From Epiperipatus broadwayi (taxonomy: Eukaryota > Onychophora > Udeonychophora > Euonychophora > Peripatidae): DNA of 64,000 bases. Position 1 is the stretch's first letter, and each line of letters begins with the position of its first letter. A model generated the notes under the pieces. It saw only the letters and a list, made by a program, of their open reading frames with translations, was not told the origin of the DNA and ran no database searches. Below are positions 22,863 to 36,612 of the stretch, one piece after another. Location: NCBI GenBank assembly GCA_028023455.1, contig JAQFVV010006541.1, positions 735,128 to 799,127 on the forward strand, given 5' to 3'. The position numbers and the translations under genes were made by a program.

Positions 22863-24639
22863 TTGATTCATAATTAGCCACAAAGTATAAACTATTTGCT
22901 TATTTTAGATCAGATGATATATACTTCAGCCCAATAATGAAATGTGTAAATTAATTGTTTAATTCCTGGTTTATTACATATTTATGCTTGCATAAAATTA
23001 CTAGAGATGAATTACTTCATTTATTTGTTTTAATAACGACTAAGTTATTAATAATTCTTATAAAGCACTAGCTGTCATAGCTTTCTAAAAAGAATTTTAT
23101 TTCACAATTTCAATATCTTCATTAATAATTTTACTACTGACAAGTTTAATATAGGATTTATTAGATATGATGAATATAGAAAATTTTAACATGATGAAAT
23201 AAATTTATATTTTTGAGATGAAATGACAAATCTTGCTATGAGATAACTTTGTGTTGAGAGGATCTAACAAAATATAAAAAATGAATTAGATAATAAATAA
23301 CAAATTCTATATATATTTAAAAAAAGTTAAAATGAGAGTAGTAAAGTCTTTAAAAATATAACCATTTTTAATGGAAGTGTTGGTCAATTAGGAACTATAG
23401 ATGAAAAAAATTAAAATCAGATTTTGAATTAATGATTTAACAACAATAAGTAATAGAAAAAATATGAAATCTAAACTATAGAATATGAACCAGTTAATGA
23501 AAATGTTAACATAAATGCAATAAAATTATATAGTTTTGAAAATAAATAGAAAAAAATTCAACAAATGTTCAGAATAAGACAAGAATAAATAAAGCAAGAT
23601 TTAAAAAAAAAAATAGAATAAGGTCAGCAAGAGTCCAGAATAAGACAAGAACAAATAAAACAAAGTTTAAAGAACAACAAGATTTTAGAAATATGAAGCA
23701 ATATTTAAAACAGGAATTTAAACTAATCCAAGATGATTTGAAACAGAAAATAAAAAGGGCAAGAACAATTAAAAAGTTTTGACAACAAAGTGGGTTGTAT
23801 TAAAAAATACATTGATAATAAAATATCAAATGGAAGCAAAAATAGAAATTATGAAAATGTCATATCAAAACGCCAGCAACAAATAAAGCAAACAGAACCC
23901 AAATTAGTGAAACGTAGATTACAGTGTAAATATGAATATAATATTTTGGGAAAAAATGGATAAAACTCATCAAGGATTAATAGGAGATATAAAAAAAGAA
24001 TAAGTATAATTAAAAACTAGACAATAATAATGTGAAATAAGATAAATAAAATAGAGTGTTGATTTAAAAAATGAAAGTGATCTAATTCAGAATGAATGAA
24101 CTGGAAATAAACAAAAGAGATCACTTGAATAAAAGCAGAAAGAAAGATAATTGAAAATAAAAATAAAACTGATGAAATATAAAATGATAAAAAAATAGAA
24201 AGAGGTGAAGAGAAAAAAAAAGAATTTTACTGCAATGATTCAAAACTTTAAAAATTAAATAAATAAAAATAATCAGGAGCAAGTTCTTATTAAATATGTA
24301 AACTTGAAGTGGAAAATCTAAGAGAAACTAGGACTCTGACAATTTTCAAAAGGAACATAATAATACAAAGAGCAATCCTTCAGTAAAGATATACATTCCT
24401 ATGACAAAAAACAGCCAATAAGTCTTATCTTTAAATGTTTACTAACAAAATTATGGTAAAGAATAATGTAGAAGTTATTAAAAAAGTGGTAGATACCAGA
24501 TTATCAAGAAAATATTTAAATCATTACAACACAAATTATAAATCAAGCTCTGCTTTTAAGTTTATTTGAACAAGAATAATTTTAAGAGATGTGTGTGCAT
24601 GTGTCAGAGAAAGACTAAATTCATTCGAACATTTTATAA

Positions 24640-25080
24640 AAATTGTTTTCATTCCACATGTTGAATGAGAGTCATCATTAAGATGATCCTAAAAATTGGT
24701 GTGAACCTTTGTATATGAAATCTCATCCATTTGATGATTATCACCAGACTATACTTCATAGTTTTTGGAGTCAGAAGACGCAAGATAAAATTTGTTATTA
24801 AGCTTCTCAAAAGAGATATAGATTAAACATGAGGGGGTGAGATCTAATTCACTTTTCTAATAGACATAGGTCTAAATTTAGCATTCCCATTATTTTAGGA
24901 CAAATTATATATATCATAAAGCATAATTTACTCAGAGGTGTTCGATAGATTTTGATTGTGTTAACTATCCTACATCTGAGGAAGTTTTCGAATTCAGCAA
25001 TATTATAGATATGAAAAATCTTGTATAAGACTATCAAGATAAAAATAAAAAAGGAGGTCAATCCAAATTAATAATCTCAG
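24640..25080 (+). pseudogene. Ty3/Gypsy gag-like relic
   Basis: In one frame 24694-24790 reads WCEPLYMKSHPFDDY, then HSFWSQKTQDKI, resembling the short aromatic and FWSQ-type pattern of retrotransposon capsid proteins. Stops and shifts follow. It lies upstream of, and on the same strand as, the polymerase relic at 26.2 kb, as expected for gag-pol order. The similarity is weak and the call rests partly on position. Confidence 0.4.
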
Positions 25081-25466
25081 TTATACAAACATGCATGTGG
25101 AAAGTACATAATGTATACTACAAATAAGACATATAAGACTTCCAAATTTTAAAGCAAATAATAATCAAATTGCAAGCAAAAGTGAAATGAATGTCATGAA
25201 AAAGGTGGGTACCTCTAACTTAAAAATACATCAAAAAATGAAGATCAAAATCAAAGACAGAAATATACTAAGCCCATAAAGACCCCAGAAAACTGATATT
25301 AGTCCTCACTGAAATATTCCTTAAGGTGAGAATCTGAAATAGAAAACAAGAACATTGAACATGATATGTAGATATTAAATTATATAATACAGTTTATTAC
25401 TGATGATAGCAAATGTCAATCTATTGTGTTCAAAATGGTCTATTAATGAGGGATTTGATGCCAAAG

Positions 25467-25705
25467 CCTTAATAGCTTGCAAATAAAGCAAGGCAACAAA
25501 TTTCTTTAAATTGATACTTTAACATTACAGTTCAGTAAAAATAAGCTAGTGTTAGCTAAATTTGACAATATTGGCAAAAAAAATTATTATCAATAATGTA
25601 TGGTATACTAGATTTCTTAAAATGGGTCCATTAGCTTGCAAATGATGCAAGGCAAGAAAATTTCTCTAAATTGATGAATCTTGATACTTTAACATTACAG
25701 TTCAA
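25467..25705 (+). repeat. Local duplication inside decayed Gypsy region
   Basis: A segment of about 70 bp (TAGCTTGCAAAT, then AAATTGATNNT, then TTTAACATTACAGTTCA) occurs at 25467-25537 and 25631-25705 with small indels. Confidence 0.7.
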
Positions 25706-26189
25706 ACATCTTTTATCAATGATCAACTATAGAAATTTTAACCATTACTTTTAATGCAAACATTGGGTAACACTAGCCTTTGGTAAATAAAATTAGACAA
25801 CAAGGAAATGTGGATTAACCTACAAATAAGTTCCCAAACAATTGACTATTTTTAATGATATTTTAAATAATTTATGACATGATGTTAGAATCTAATTTTT
25901 TTTGTTTTAGACAAATTATATTTTAAATTATATCAGCAATATATTTATTTGAAAGCAAGAAAAAAAAAGCAAATTTGTAAATATAGTGCACTATGTATTT
26001 CAATAGATTAATTTCAGAAATAAAATTGTTGATATGAATGAGATAAATGTGAAAAGGTCTGATAAAATTAGTAGGTCAAAATGCCCTATAAGAAAAACTA
26101 ATGACATTCTAAATGGTTTTTTGGAACCAACTAGATATTACTGAATGTTATATCTATTACATTATGCTAAAAAAAGAAGAAAATCACTA

Positions 26190-27590
26190 TCATTATAAAT
26201 TTTACCCAGTGCCTTATCAATATAGAGATGAGATAAAAAAAGCTTCATCAGATTCTAGAATAAAAAACCCCATATAATCACCCATCAGTAGTGGTGAAAA
26301 ATAAGAATGAATCTGTTAAAGTTATGTTTTAATACCTGATAGCTTAATACGAGTAATGAATGTGCATCTTCTATCAATGAATTTTTAATTACATTCAAAG
26401 GTAAACTGCTTTGCCATCATTAATTTGGCTTTTAGCTTTTGCCAATGTTTTTTACATCCTGATGATTTAAGTATATGGAGATTATTCTTAGGTCTTCAAA
26501 AGGATACATTCAGTCAAATAAATAGGCATTCAGACTTTTATATTGTTTGCATTGGATATTGCCAAATAGTGTAAAGGATAGTATAATATTTTAAAGAGAT
26601 AATATTGCCTATAGAAATCTTGGAGGAACATTCTAGAATATTTTTAACTTTTAAAAGAATGATAAAAAGAATATATTAAAATCAACCTAGAAAAGAGCAT
26701 TTTAGTGATTAAAGAAATAGTTTTTCTAGAGATATATAATAGAAAAAGAAGTAATTCAATCCCATCTAGATATCGTAAATCCATTACAAAATTTTCCAAC
26801 ATGTAATAAAGAATACTTGATTTATGCAATTTTTATCAATATTTTTATAAGAATTTTTACATTGAAGTTATTTAAAAAAATCAAAAAATAGTACTAATTA
26901 ACAGAAACAGAATTTTTTTTTTCCATATGTGAAAGCACCACTAACTTTTGAAAAACAGTCATTTTAATGAATGTTGTTTAGGAGTAGTGATATTCCAAGT
27001 AAATGTATTACAACAACCTCAAGCAATATACTTCATTAATAAACCATTAAAAGAGGCAGTGTTAAGTTATTTTATTATAGAAATGGAAGTATTTTCCATT
27101 GTGTGCTTTTAAAAAATTTAAATATTTCTTGTTAGGATTAAAAATTGTTGGGATAACTAACCATAAAAATATGCAGTTTTTTAAAAGTAATTATTTGACA
27201 AATGATATTCAGTAGAAGAATATTCTTGTATTATGGTTATATTAATTATCATGGACGATTCTGTAGTAAAGAGCATATAATAGCTAGATTGTTTTTAATA
27301 AGCATATTCAGAATATGATCTCATTATATTATATTTAGAAAGGCAATTACCTAAATACCATCAAAGCTACAGAAGAATATAATGAATTCATCATAATTAC
27401 AATATTATAATATGATTTGTCAATATATAAAACAGATTATGAAGAAAATAATTGGAAGATTTTAATCCCACAGTCCATCCAAAAGAAACTCATCTCTTAC
27501 ATATACTGCTTGCATGGCATTATTAAAATAAATATTCTGCAAGTTAATGTGCTGTCCAGGATTATACTATAGTGTTTTATAAACTTTAAA
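26190..27590 (+). pseudogene. Ty3/Gypsy reverse transcriptase - RNase H - integrase relic
   Basis: Heavily mutated, but the order of motifs across frames is that of Ty3/Gypsy pol. PYQYRDEIKKA at about 26210-26245 is the RT entry. RKSITKF followed by LCNFYQYFYKNF at 26774-26860 is the end of RT. Around 26985-27120, VIFQVN, QPQAIYFINKPLKEA and YFIIEMEVFSIV are the core of RNase H. IPQSIQKKLIS at about 27468-27500, followed by a histidine/cysteine region, matches the start of the integrase zinc finger. No frame is intact, so it is an old dead copy. Confidence 0.7.
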
Positions 27591-27599
27591 AACATGAGT

Positions 27600-29690
27600 G
27601 GTTTGAAATGCCCTTATCGTGAAACTGTCAACTTATGATTAATTAGCAGCTGAGTTCAAACTAGTTTGGTAGATAAACAGCAATCATTATGTTATGATTA
27701 ATTAGTAGCTGAATTTGAAAACGATTTTGGTGATCAAACAACAATTATTATCAGTCTCTTTGATATTACACAGTTTTTAATGAGTTTCTCTCTCTCTCTT
27801 CCTTTCTAAAATATAAACCTACAATAAAATAAAAATAATATTACAAAAAAACAAAAACAATTTATATATGAATTATTATTAACATTCTAGATAATTTACT
27901 TATGTCATGAACATTTTTGAATGCTATAAATATTAATATATGCTAATAACAATAGATTTATACAGGATCGGACTAGTATAAAATTATCCTTGCAGAGATC
28001 TACAATGTGTGAGCATGGACATCGATCACTCAGTCAGTGACTTAGTCGATAGTGGCAGCAAGCAAAGTGTAGAACCATCATATGAAGCTGTTATGCATAT
28101 TATTAGTATATATGAAACCCAATATATAGTAACACAAGAAAACAAGGATTAGTTAAATTTCTGTAACTCCTGTTGAAAAGTAATTCACCAAACTAGAAGT
28201 TTATTACAAACTATCAAGATTACAAAATAATATCTGTTAATTCTTTTATTTATAGATGTTTTTTTGTGGCAAGTGAATAAACTTGTTCATTAGGTATAAT
28301 TTGTGTGGAGTTTTATTTAATAAAATTTATTGATGCTACCTAGTTAGTATTGTTAAAAATATTCCCAGGGACACAGTCTAATGGTGCAAATAGATAATGT
28401 AAACAACCTATAGAAGTAAATAGACAGGCATAGATTGACAATGGAGTAAAACTGCAGGCAAAAACTATGACATAGAGTGATAGTTAGTATGTTGCAGAAA
28501 ATAGCATAATAGCCAGATTAAGAAGTGGCCTTATTAAAATTTCATAGAACCAAGCAAAATAGCACTAGTAAATAATAATAACATTCATAAATTTGATATT
28601 TATAATGTATAATGTTGGAAGATTTTTGTTGATCATGTCAATAAATAAATATTTATTAATAAAATTGATTACAAAAAGTTTAAAATTGTGATACTTATAA
28701 TCATCTCAAGGAAAGCAGTCTTGCAAGTGGCAAATTGACCCTGTGATCCCAAAACCTCTGAAGAAGTACTATATCAGGAATTGTTTATTTTAAACCAATG
28801 ATATCTAAATGAGTGGCATGGCTTAGATTCAGAAAATGATGACAGTTAGCTCAAGACAAATATTTAAACTATGATATGGCATTAAGGATATTATCTAAAT
28901 AATGTAATTTTAATGTTAAGCTGGATAATAAGATTTTAGATCATTTGTTATGGTGAATAGCAGATAAGTTTGACAAAGTGAATCATATCTAAATTGTAAG
29001 AACACAGTTGAAAAATGAATAGCACTGGAATTGGTGTATTGGAAAGTACTATGGAATTTTAAGCTACCATATACTAGAATAAAACCTCTATAACAGCTGT
29101 AAACAAAACAGTAACTCACAGAATAAATCCAAGGAGTACTAAGAATGTTTTAATATACTATAGTTATGATGAGAAAGGTCACATGAAATGTATTCTAAAT
29201 ATAAAAGGGAAAAATGACATGTTTATAAATTAATTGGAATTTTATTACATCTGTGTGAGAATAAAGGCAAAAATATTAAAATCAAGCTAAGATGAAGTTA
29301 TAAGTTGGGGGGAAGAAGTGTAAAAAGTAAAAATAATGTTAAGAAAATAACCATATCTTACTAGATGTTTATATCTGGGAACAGAAAATAAATATGGAAA
29401 TAGATAGTGGGTTGGATTATCCCTTAAATTACAGAATAACTGTTCAATAATCAGTGAAAAGACTAAATGGAAATTGATGCTTGACAAAATTGATGTAGTA
29501 ACTACAGATGTAAATAATAATAAAATAAGAATATGTGGTAAACTTATGGTATTATCTCGAAAGTTAAATTTTTATTACTTTATATAGTTAAAAGAAATTT
29601 TGGTTTTATGGTTTAAGCCATTGACAATTCATATTAACATCACTAAAAGAGTGCAGTTAGATAGAAAGGTCTGTAATAAGAACTCACAGT
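27600..29690. other. AT-rich stretch, probably decayed retroelement
   Basis: No motif recognised with confidence. It lies between two Ty3/Gypsy relics on the same strand and may contain decayed integrase or gag. A CT-repeat run occurs at about 27787-27800. Confidence 0.35.
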
Positions 29691-29699
29691 TGTGTAGAG

Positions 29700-30530
29700 T
29701 TAATAACACATCCAGTTGATATTGAATGTGTGAAACATGCCCAACCAATTGTATATAAGTCTCATAAAATCCCATTTGTTTTAAAGTTCAAAGTGGAAGA
29801 TTCTATTAATGATTTGGAGAATAAAAGAATTTTACCGTCTATGAAAGAACTGTCTGTCATTGGCTAAGTCAGTCATAGTTACAATGAGGCCATCTTAGAC
29901 AAATATTCTATGTGGAGACTACTGTATAACATTAAATACACCTATCAATAAGGGACCTTATCTTATTGCAAGTATGTATGATATCTTAGTCTTGCTTTAG
30001 AAGATTATATATTTAAAATCTGCTTTTCACCAAATTCTCAAAACAGATAGAATGGCAGAATTGTTGACAACTAGCACTGACATTGGATTACTCAAATGCA
30101 ACAAGCTATCTTATGGAATAAACATTACACCAAATGTATTTGACCAAGATGAATAGCTTATTTCAAGGAATAGAAGGAGTTATTCTTTATGTGGATATTT
30201 TAATTACTACTAAAACATAATGCTAGTTGGCAATGCACATATTTTAAGTTTGTTATTTACTAGTTTAGAAAACTAGCAAAAATTGGTGCAAGGCTGAACA
30301 CTTCAATTGCATTTAGGATACCTCCGAAATAAAGTTATTGGGACACCTTATTATTTAACTGGGGAAATATCAAAATCTGAAAAAAGCGAAATCAGTAAAA
30401 CATGTTGCAATATTAAAGAATGTGAAGGATTTTTTTGATGTTTTGGGCCTACTTATTTTTTTCAAAAGTTTTCTGCAGACGTTTTTTAATCAACTTGGTA
30501 ATTTGAATAAAGCAAACTTCTCTTTACATG
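29700..30530 (+). pseudogene. Second Ty3/Gypsy reverse transcriptase relic
   Basis: HAQPIVYKSHKIPFVLKFKV at about 29730-29790 matches the entry segment of Mag-like Gypsy RT. LLKCNKLSYGINITPNVF at about 30090-30145 matches the segment before the active site. GVILYVDILITTK at 30175-30217 is the active-site strand, with one aspartate of the YVDD pair lost. ARLNTSIAF and LLGH follow near 30290-30345. The copy is broken by stops and indels and ends at the repeated segment near 30470. Confidence 0.65.
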
Positions 30531-30628
30531 CAAATTAGTCTGTTGCTATTTCCAGTAAGTTTTCTTTTTTTGCATGTTTAATTATTTAATTTTTATTTAT
30601 TTTCTAGAGTATTCTAAAATAACATTAT
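30469..30628. repeat. Dispersed direct repeat, left copy (LTR candidate)
   Basis: About 155 bp that recur in the same orientation at 35295-35449 with good identity (shared CTTTACATGCAAATTAG, CTGTTGCTAT, TATTCTAAAATAACAT). The pair brackets a minus-strand Gypsy relic, so they may be remnants of its LTRs. Confidence 0.55.
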
Positions 30629-30734
30629 TCCTCCTTCTACTCAAAAAATTTAGAATTTATTTATACACAAAAAACTTTATTTACAATACAGTCTGTCATC
30701 ATCTTAATCTTTGTTGGAATACACAACCTATCAG

Positions 30735-32560
30735 AGGACAATAACTCTTTTACTCTCTGAAAAGCTATACCTTGCAGTTTTCTCTATGTCCAATATTGGT
30801 TATTTTTTAAAAGTTCATAAAGGGGTATAGCTATGTGTGATCTCCCTTCTACAAAAACCTTGAAGAAGTTGACCAATCCTAGAAATGTCTGAAATTGCTT
30901 CACATTCTTTGGCTTTGAAGCATTTTTCTATGCAATTATTTTTTTTAGGTTTGGATATCTTTTGTTTTAATTGATAATACATTCCAGAAATTTTATTTTA
31001 TTAGTAATCCAACTCATTTCGCGGCATTCAACTTTGTGTCAAATGTCTGTAATTTCTCACAGACTATACTATTTCTTTTAATTTGAATTCACTATCAATG
31101 ACCACTAATATATCATTCATGTACAGAATAATGCCTCTTATTCCTCTTCATAAATTTTCTATTTTTTATCTGGAAGATATTCAGTGCTGTGGTTATCCTG
31201 AATGGAGGTCCATTGAACTTATATAACACCATATGTGTTTTTGTAGTCAATAATTTTGTTGTTTTCTTGGTGACCAGAATTTGATGAAAGGCTATTTTCA
31301 AATCAAGCCTTGTGAAGTATTTTAGTCTTTTGCAATGATGCTAGTACTTTCTTCATGCTGAGCACATGATGCATTTCTTTGCCTATGTACTTGTTAACTG
31401 TAGCTCTAGAGTCAGGTAGATGATATCCATACACTTTCATCAGGTTTTAACAATGCTACAATTGTCATAGCCCAGGCTGATTTCTCACAAGGAGTATTAT
31501 ACCTTTACTTTTTAATTGATTTAAAGCTTTCTCAACTTTTGGCTTAAGTGCAAAGGCAACCTCCCTTGGTCTGAATAAGACTTGCTGCATTATTAACAAA
31601 CTCAATATCAATTTATTTTACTTTGAACTCAGCTGTGTTGGTTTTAAAGTTGTAGACATTGTTTGCTTATTTCAGCTACTAACTATATTTTCTTCATGAT
31701 ATTTATTTTTATTCCCAGAAGCTTAAACCAACTTCTTACTAATATTGGTTAAAATTTTGATCTGCTACATATAATGATAATTGTTTTACATAGTATTGTA
31801 ACCATTTCTCTAATTGCTATATGGTTTCAATTTATATCTAACCCAATCACTATAGACTTTTTAAATTGTCTTTTACATTTGCCTTTTTACGAATGAAATT
31901 CCAGTCTTTCAGCAATATTAGTTACCTGCCTGCCCTGCTATTGATCTCCATATGTACCTATTGTTTAAAAATCGTAATGTTTAATCTCAGCATATCATAA
32001 GTATCTTTCAATTTATTTATAAATGTCAACATTTTAGATACCCCTGCCCTCGATTACCTCCTTCATTGTAAATCCTACTTTGTCATTTACTGCTTACATA
32101 ACTTTGATAAATGACCTTTAAGTCCACAAGTAAAACATCTCCAGCTAAGTTTTAAATGTCCGGTTTTTACACAAGAATGAAAAGTGGGAGCATTTTTTGT
32201 TAACCTCTTATTTATCTCTCATGGTTTTGCCACATTTATACTCTTTTCTAAAAAATCATTCTCTTTCACATTTCTGAAAGTTTGCATATCATCTAACATG
32301 ACTTTATAAGTCAAAGCTTGTTTAATAGCAATCTTATATGTTAATTCCTTTTTGCTTAGTACTATTTCTTTAAGCTTTCTCTTATTTCCTATTGTAGCTA
32401 AGCCAGTAGCATTTCATGGATAGAGAATTCGTAGGTTCACAATTCTTTGCTAATGATCATAGGGCCAATTCATATTCACATGCTTTTTTTTTTATTTTGT
32501 GACTGTATCCTCCCTCAAACTCAAAAAGGTGCCATAAATTTTGATAATATGAGTTTAGAA
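30735..32560 (-). pseudogene. Ty3/Gypsy gag-pol relic
   Basis: Read on the minus strand from right to left. The gag zinc knuckle CFTCGLKGHLSKLC lies at 32137-32096, a complete CX2CX4HX4C. RT fragments follow at 31500-31100: SAWAMTIVALLKPDESV, then FHQILV, YKFNGPPFRITTALNIF. The end of RT, QTFLGLVNFFKVF, is at about 30890-30845. The rest of pol is missing. Many stops are present. The gag and RT order on one strand supports a single ancient element. Confidence 0.7.
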
Positions 32561-32735
32561 AATGTATTTAGTTTTTATCAGTAACTCTTCATAGGATATT
32601 TTTCAGGTAATTTGGGATCATATAAATGGTTTGCCACATTCAAGACATCTTTACCAGACATCCATAACAATATAGCAACTAAGTTTATTCCCTTCTATTC
32701 CATTCATAAGCATGTACTTATCAATATGATCTTAT

Positions 32736-34660
32736 ATATATATATAGTCAAAGTTACAAACCGCGAACAGGTAGTTTGTTTTCATAAACGAAAAGGTCGA
32801 AATTAACCCTCTTCATTTGCTCACCCCGTCGCTGTTTCAAGCTGGTTTGCCTCCTCAGGGGGGATGAGAGAAACTAGATCAAAACACTGACTCAAGGTTA
32901 GCAAAACTTCTATCAGTTGCAGCGTGAATTTTCAGACCGTAAAGTCTTCCAAACTCAGCCTAGCAAGCCGATTTTAAGGGTCTGATCTCAGTTCAGAATC
33001 ACCATATAATCAGTCTCGCAATATATCATTGGAAATTAAAGGTACTTTATGAAAAACAAAAAGTTAATCCAACCGGCGGAAGTTTGTGAAAATGAATCAT
33101 AAATTGCATAAATTGGGTCGTGTTTTAGTCTGTTTCTCTCTATCCCCCACTGGGAGACAAGTTGAAATCAGCTGATCTGGGGGTGGCAATGAAAGGGTGT
33201 TTTCTGTTTTTGTTATGTAAACATATTTACCTTGTTGGGTTTGGAGCGCTTTTAAAAAGGTCTTGTTTTGTAAAGAAAGTTTTGCAATAATATATTGAGA
33301 GACTTTGATTATATGGTGATTCTGAACTGAGATCAGACATATAAATATCTGCTTCTAGGTGAGTTTGAAGCTTTAGGTAAAAATTCAGCTTCATTATAGA
33401 AAGTTTTTAATTGAGAGTATGTTTTAGTCTATTTCTATCTCTATCCCCATGAGGAGAAATTAAATCAGTATTGGGTGGAAATAAAAGTATTAATTTTGTT
33501 TTTTTTTATGTAAAAATCTTACCTTGTTTTTTGTCTTTTGATAAATAAAGTGTAAGGTTAGTGTTATTGTTTTTTTTTATAAATGTATTTAAAGTTTTCT
33601 TGCAATGATATATATTGAGAGCTTTGATTATATGGTGATTCTGAACTGAGCCATATAAATATCTGGCTTGTTAGCTGAGTTTGAAGACTTTACGGTCTGA
33701 AAATTCGCTTATCTGTAGAAAGTTTGATAAACACTTGAGAGTCAGTGTTTTAGATCTAGTTTCTATACTCTATCCCCCACTGAGGAGGCAAAATTGAAAT
33801 CATGATCTGGGGTGAAATAAAGAGGTATTAATTTCTGATTTTTTTTTTATTAAAAAATCTTACTTGTTTGCGGTTTTTTAGGCATCTTTTGATAAATAAA
33901 GTGATAGATTACGTTTTTGTTTTTGTTTTTATAAATTACTTTAAATTTTCTTGCAATGTATATATTGAGAGTTTGTTATATGGTGTTCTGAACTGGTCAG
34001 ATATAAATATCTGGCTTTGCTGGTTTGAAGTTTGGTTAAAAATTTTTGAATCTGATAAAATTTGATAAATTGAGTAGTTTTAGATTTATTTCTTCTCTAT
34101 CCCCACTGAGGAGGCAACACTTGAAATAGCTGATCTGGGGGTGAGAAATAAAGAGGTAGTTAATTTCTGATTTTTTCATTTATGTAAAAAAATCTTACTT
34201 GTTGGGTTTTGTATAGGCATCTTTTGGCATAAATAAAATGTAGAGTTAGTGATTAATTGTTTTTGTTTTATAAATGTACCTTTAAAGTTTTCTTGCAATG
34301 ATATATATTGCAGAGACTTTGATTATATGGTGATTCTAATGAGATCAGAATATAAATATCTGGCTTGTAGGCTGAGTTTGAAGACTTTAGGTCTGAAAAA
34401 TTCATGCTTGAATCTGATGAAAGTTTTGCATAAAATTGAGAGTCAGTGTTTTAGATCTAGTTTCTATACTCTATCCCCCACTGAGGGAGAACAGTTAAAT
34501 AGCTATCTGGGGTGAGAAATAAAGAGGTAGTTAATTTCTGACTTTTTTCGTTTATTAAAAAAATCTTACACTTGTTCGGCGGTTTTGGTCTAGCACCATC
34601 TTTTGGACATAAATAACAAGTGATAGCAGGTTACGTGATTAACTTGTTTTTGTTTTTCAT
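32736..34660. repeat. Foldback/tandem array of about 330-bp units
   Basis: From about 33105 to 34660 roughly five units repeat in the plus direction, marked by CTATCCCC(C)ACTGAGG near 33140, 33440, 33769, 34096 and 34471, and by TATATGGTGATTCTGAACTGA. From 32746 to 33105 one unit lies in the opposite direction, so the outer ends are inverted copies of each other (ACCGCGAACAGG-like against TTGTTCGGCGGT-like). TA runs flank both sides. Units differ by many short indels. Open frames inside are of no apparent significance. Confidence 0.8.
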
Positions 34661-35294
34661 ATATATATATATTGGCTATTGACACAGATTTTGTGTATCA
34701 AATATTGTTCCATTGTTCTGCATTTTTGTTCACTGTACCACTAAATTTAATATCTCCAATACTATCTAATCTTCACAGGTTAGACTGCTGGTCTGTACCA
34801 AATAGTATCCAGGCCTCTCAGGTTAAAGTTGAACTGTGCCAAATATATTTCAGGGCTAACAAGTTTGATTGTTGAACTATATCATGTAATATGTCCAGGA
34901 ACAAGCATTTAGTTGGCAGCTGAATAATTATATTTTAATAAATAGGAAAACATCAAAATTTAAATAAAACTTCAAGAGGTTGTTTACTCTGAATAATAAT
35001 AATGGTATTAGTAAGATATTAATATTTCAGCTTGTTAATTTGTTAGTTCAGAATAAGATCGCTCTTATCTCTTTAAAATTCAAAACACTTTAGAGATTTA
35101 ATATCTGTAGAGTCTCTTTAACTTATGAGTTTTGTAACTCTACATGTCTTTATACACCTTACTGATTACACACATTGATTCAAATATGGTCTAATTAGAT
35201 TCTTGTCTAGAGGTCTTTTTAATTAATATCCAGAACAACTTCATTTTTACTATTTTTTATTTTCATTATTTGTTTTCTCACCTCTTACTTCTTC

Positions 35295-35449
35295 TGCAGA
35301 CTTTTTTATCACTTTTGCTAATTTGCATAAAGTAAACTTTTCTTTACATGCAAATTAGCCTGTTGCTATTGCCAGTAAGTTTTCCTTTTTTGTATATTTA
35401 ATTATTTAATTTTATTTCTTTTCTTGAGTATTCTAAAATAACATAAACA
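35295..35449. repeat. Dispersed direct repeat, right copy (LTR candidate)
   Basis: Same-orientation partner of 30469-30628. Its right end runs into a 59-bp tandem duplication at 35421-35540 (TTCTTGAGTATTCTAAAATAACAT repeated with a CTTGCACA core). Confidence 0.55.
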
Positions 35450-36096
35450 GCTTGCACACACACCTTTATTTATTCTCTTTTCTTGAGTATTCTAAAATAA
35501 CATTAACAGCTTGCACAAACACCTTTATTTATTCTCTAATAAATAAAATATATATGTGTGTCTATGCAGCATTTTTAAATATTATTTAGAATACATTTTT
35601 CAATTGTTCCAAATATTTTGGTCATTCATTGTCATTAGTTAATGTTAAACTCATCTATATTTGCCTATCCCAACATTTTCTATTTCTTTTTTCTTTAATA
35701 TGTTTTCTCATTCCAAGTTTTAATCAGCTAGTTTTGGTTGACTGCATTAGTTTTTGTTATCTTTCTTTTCTCTAAGTTTTAATTGGTTGAACCAGTTTTG
35801 ATATTATTGTGACATTTTGCTTTTGCTATAAACTCCCTTTCCAAAATTTTAATCAACTGCATCTGTTTTTTTCATCTCATTTCAAAGTATTAGACACATC
35901 ATAGCAATTTTTATTTAATATAAGAGCTTATAATATAAATGCTGTGACTCTCATTAATTAATCTTAATAAATTAAGTAGGTAACATGTATTAATACGTAT
36001 TTTTTATTCTAATTATTAGAAACATTTACAAAATCTAGCATAAAATACATTTTTATGTATATTACAGTAAATTACATTGGTTATAAACACTAGGAC

Positions 36097-36612
36097 ACAT
36101 CATCATCAATCATTATCAATCCACTGCAGGGTGAAGGTCTCTCCAAGTTTAGTCCATCTTCTCTGATCTTTAACTTCTCTTCTCCACATCACCCCTGCAC
36201 ACTTTCTTATTTCATCCATCCATCTCATATGGTCTGTTTCTGGGTCTTTTACAATCTCTTGGACTCCAGTTTAAGACTTAAATTGTCTATCTATTATCAT
36301 CTCTTCTAACAATATGTCCAGCCCAACTCCATTACAGTCTATTAACTTTTTCAATGCTGTCAGTAACACCTGCTTGTTTTCTTACCCATATATTGCATTT
36401 TTGACCTCTTTTTGTTACTCCTAACATGCATCTCTCCATACTTCTTTGAGTCATCTAAAGTCTCCGTATTGCTTTTCTATTAAGTGTACAAGTCTCAGAT
36501 CCATAAGTAAGAACTGGTAAAACACATTTATTACAAACCTTCCTTTTCACACACATAGGCATATTTCTTTTTATTGTCAAGTTATTTCTACCAAAAGCAC
36601 TCCAACCAAGAG
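36097..36612 (-). mobile_element. 5'-truncated RTE-like LINE fragment
   Basis: About 500 bp matching the 3' end of the RTE family at 48-54 kb, on the minus strand. The 3' end with an ATC/TGA-type tail lies at 36097-36115. Fragments of the WAGHI-RRDD and RCMLGV regions are present with frameshifts. It stops abruptly at 36612, typical of incomplete reverse transcription. Confidence 0.8.
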
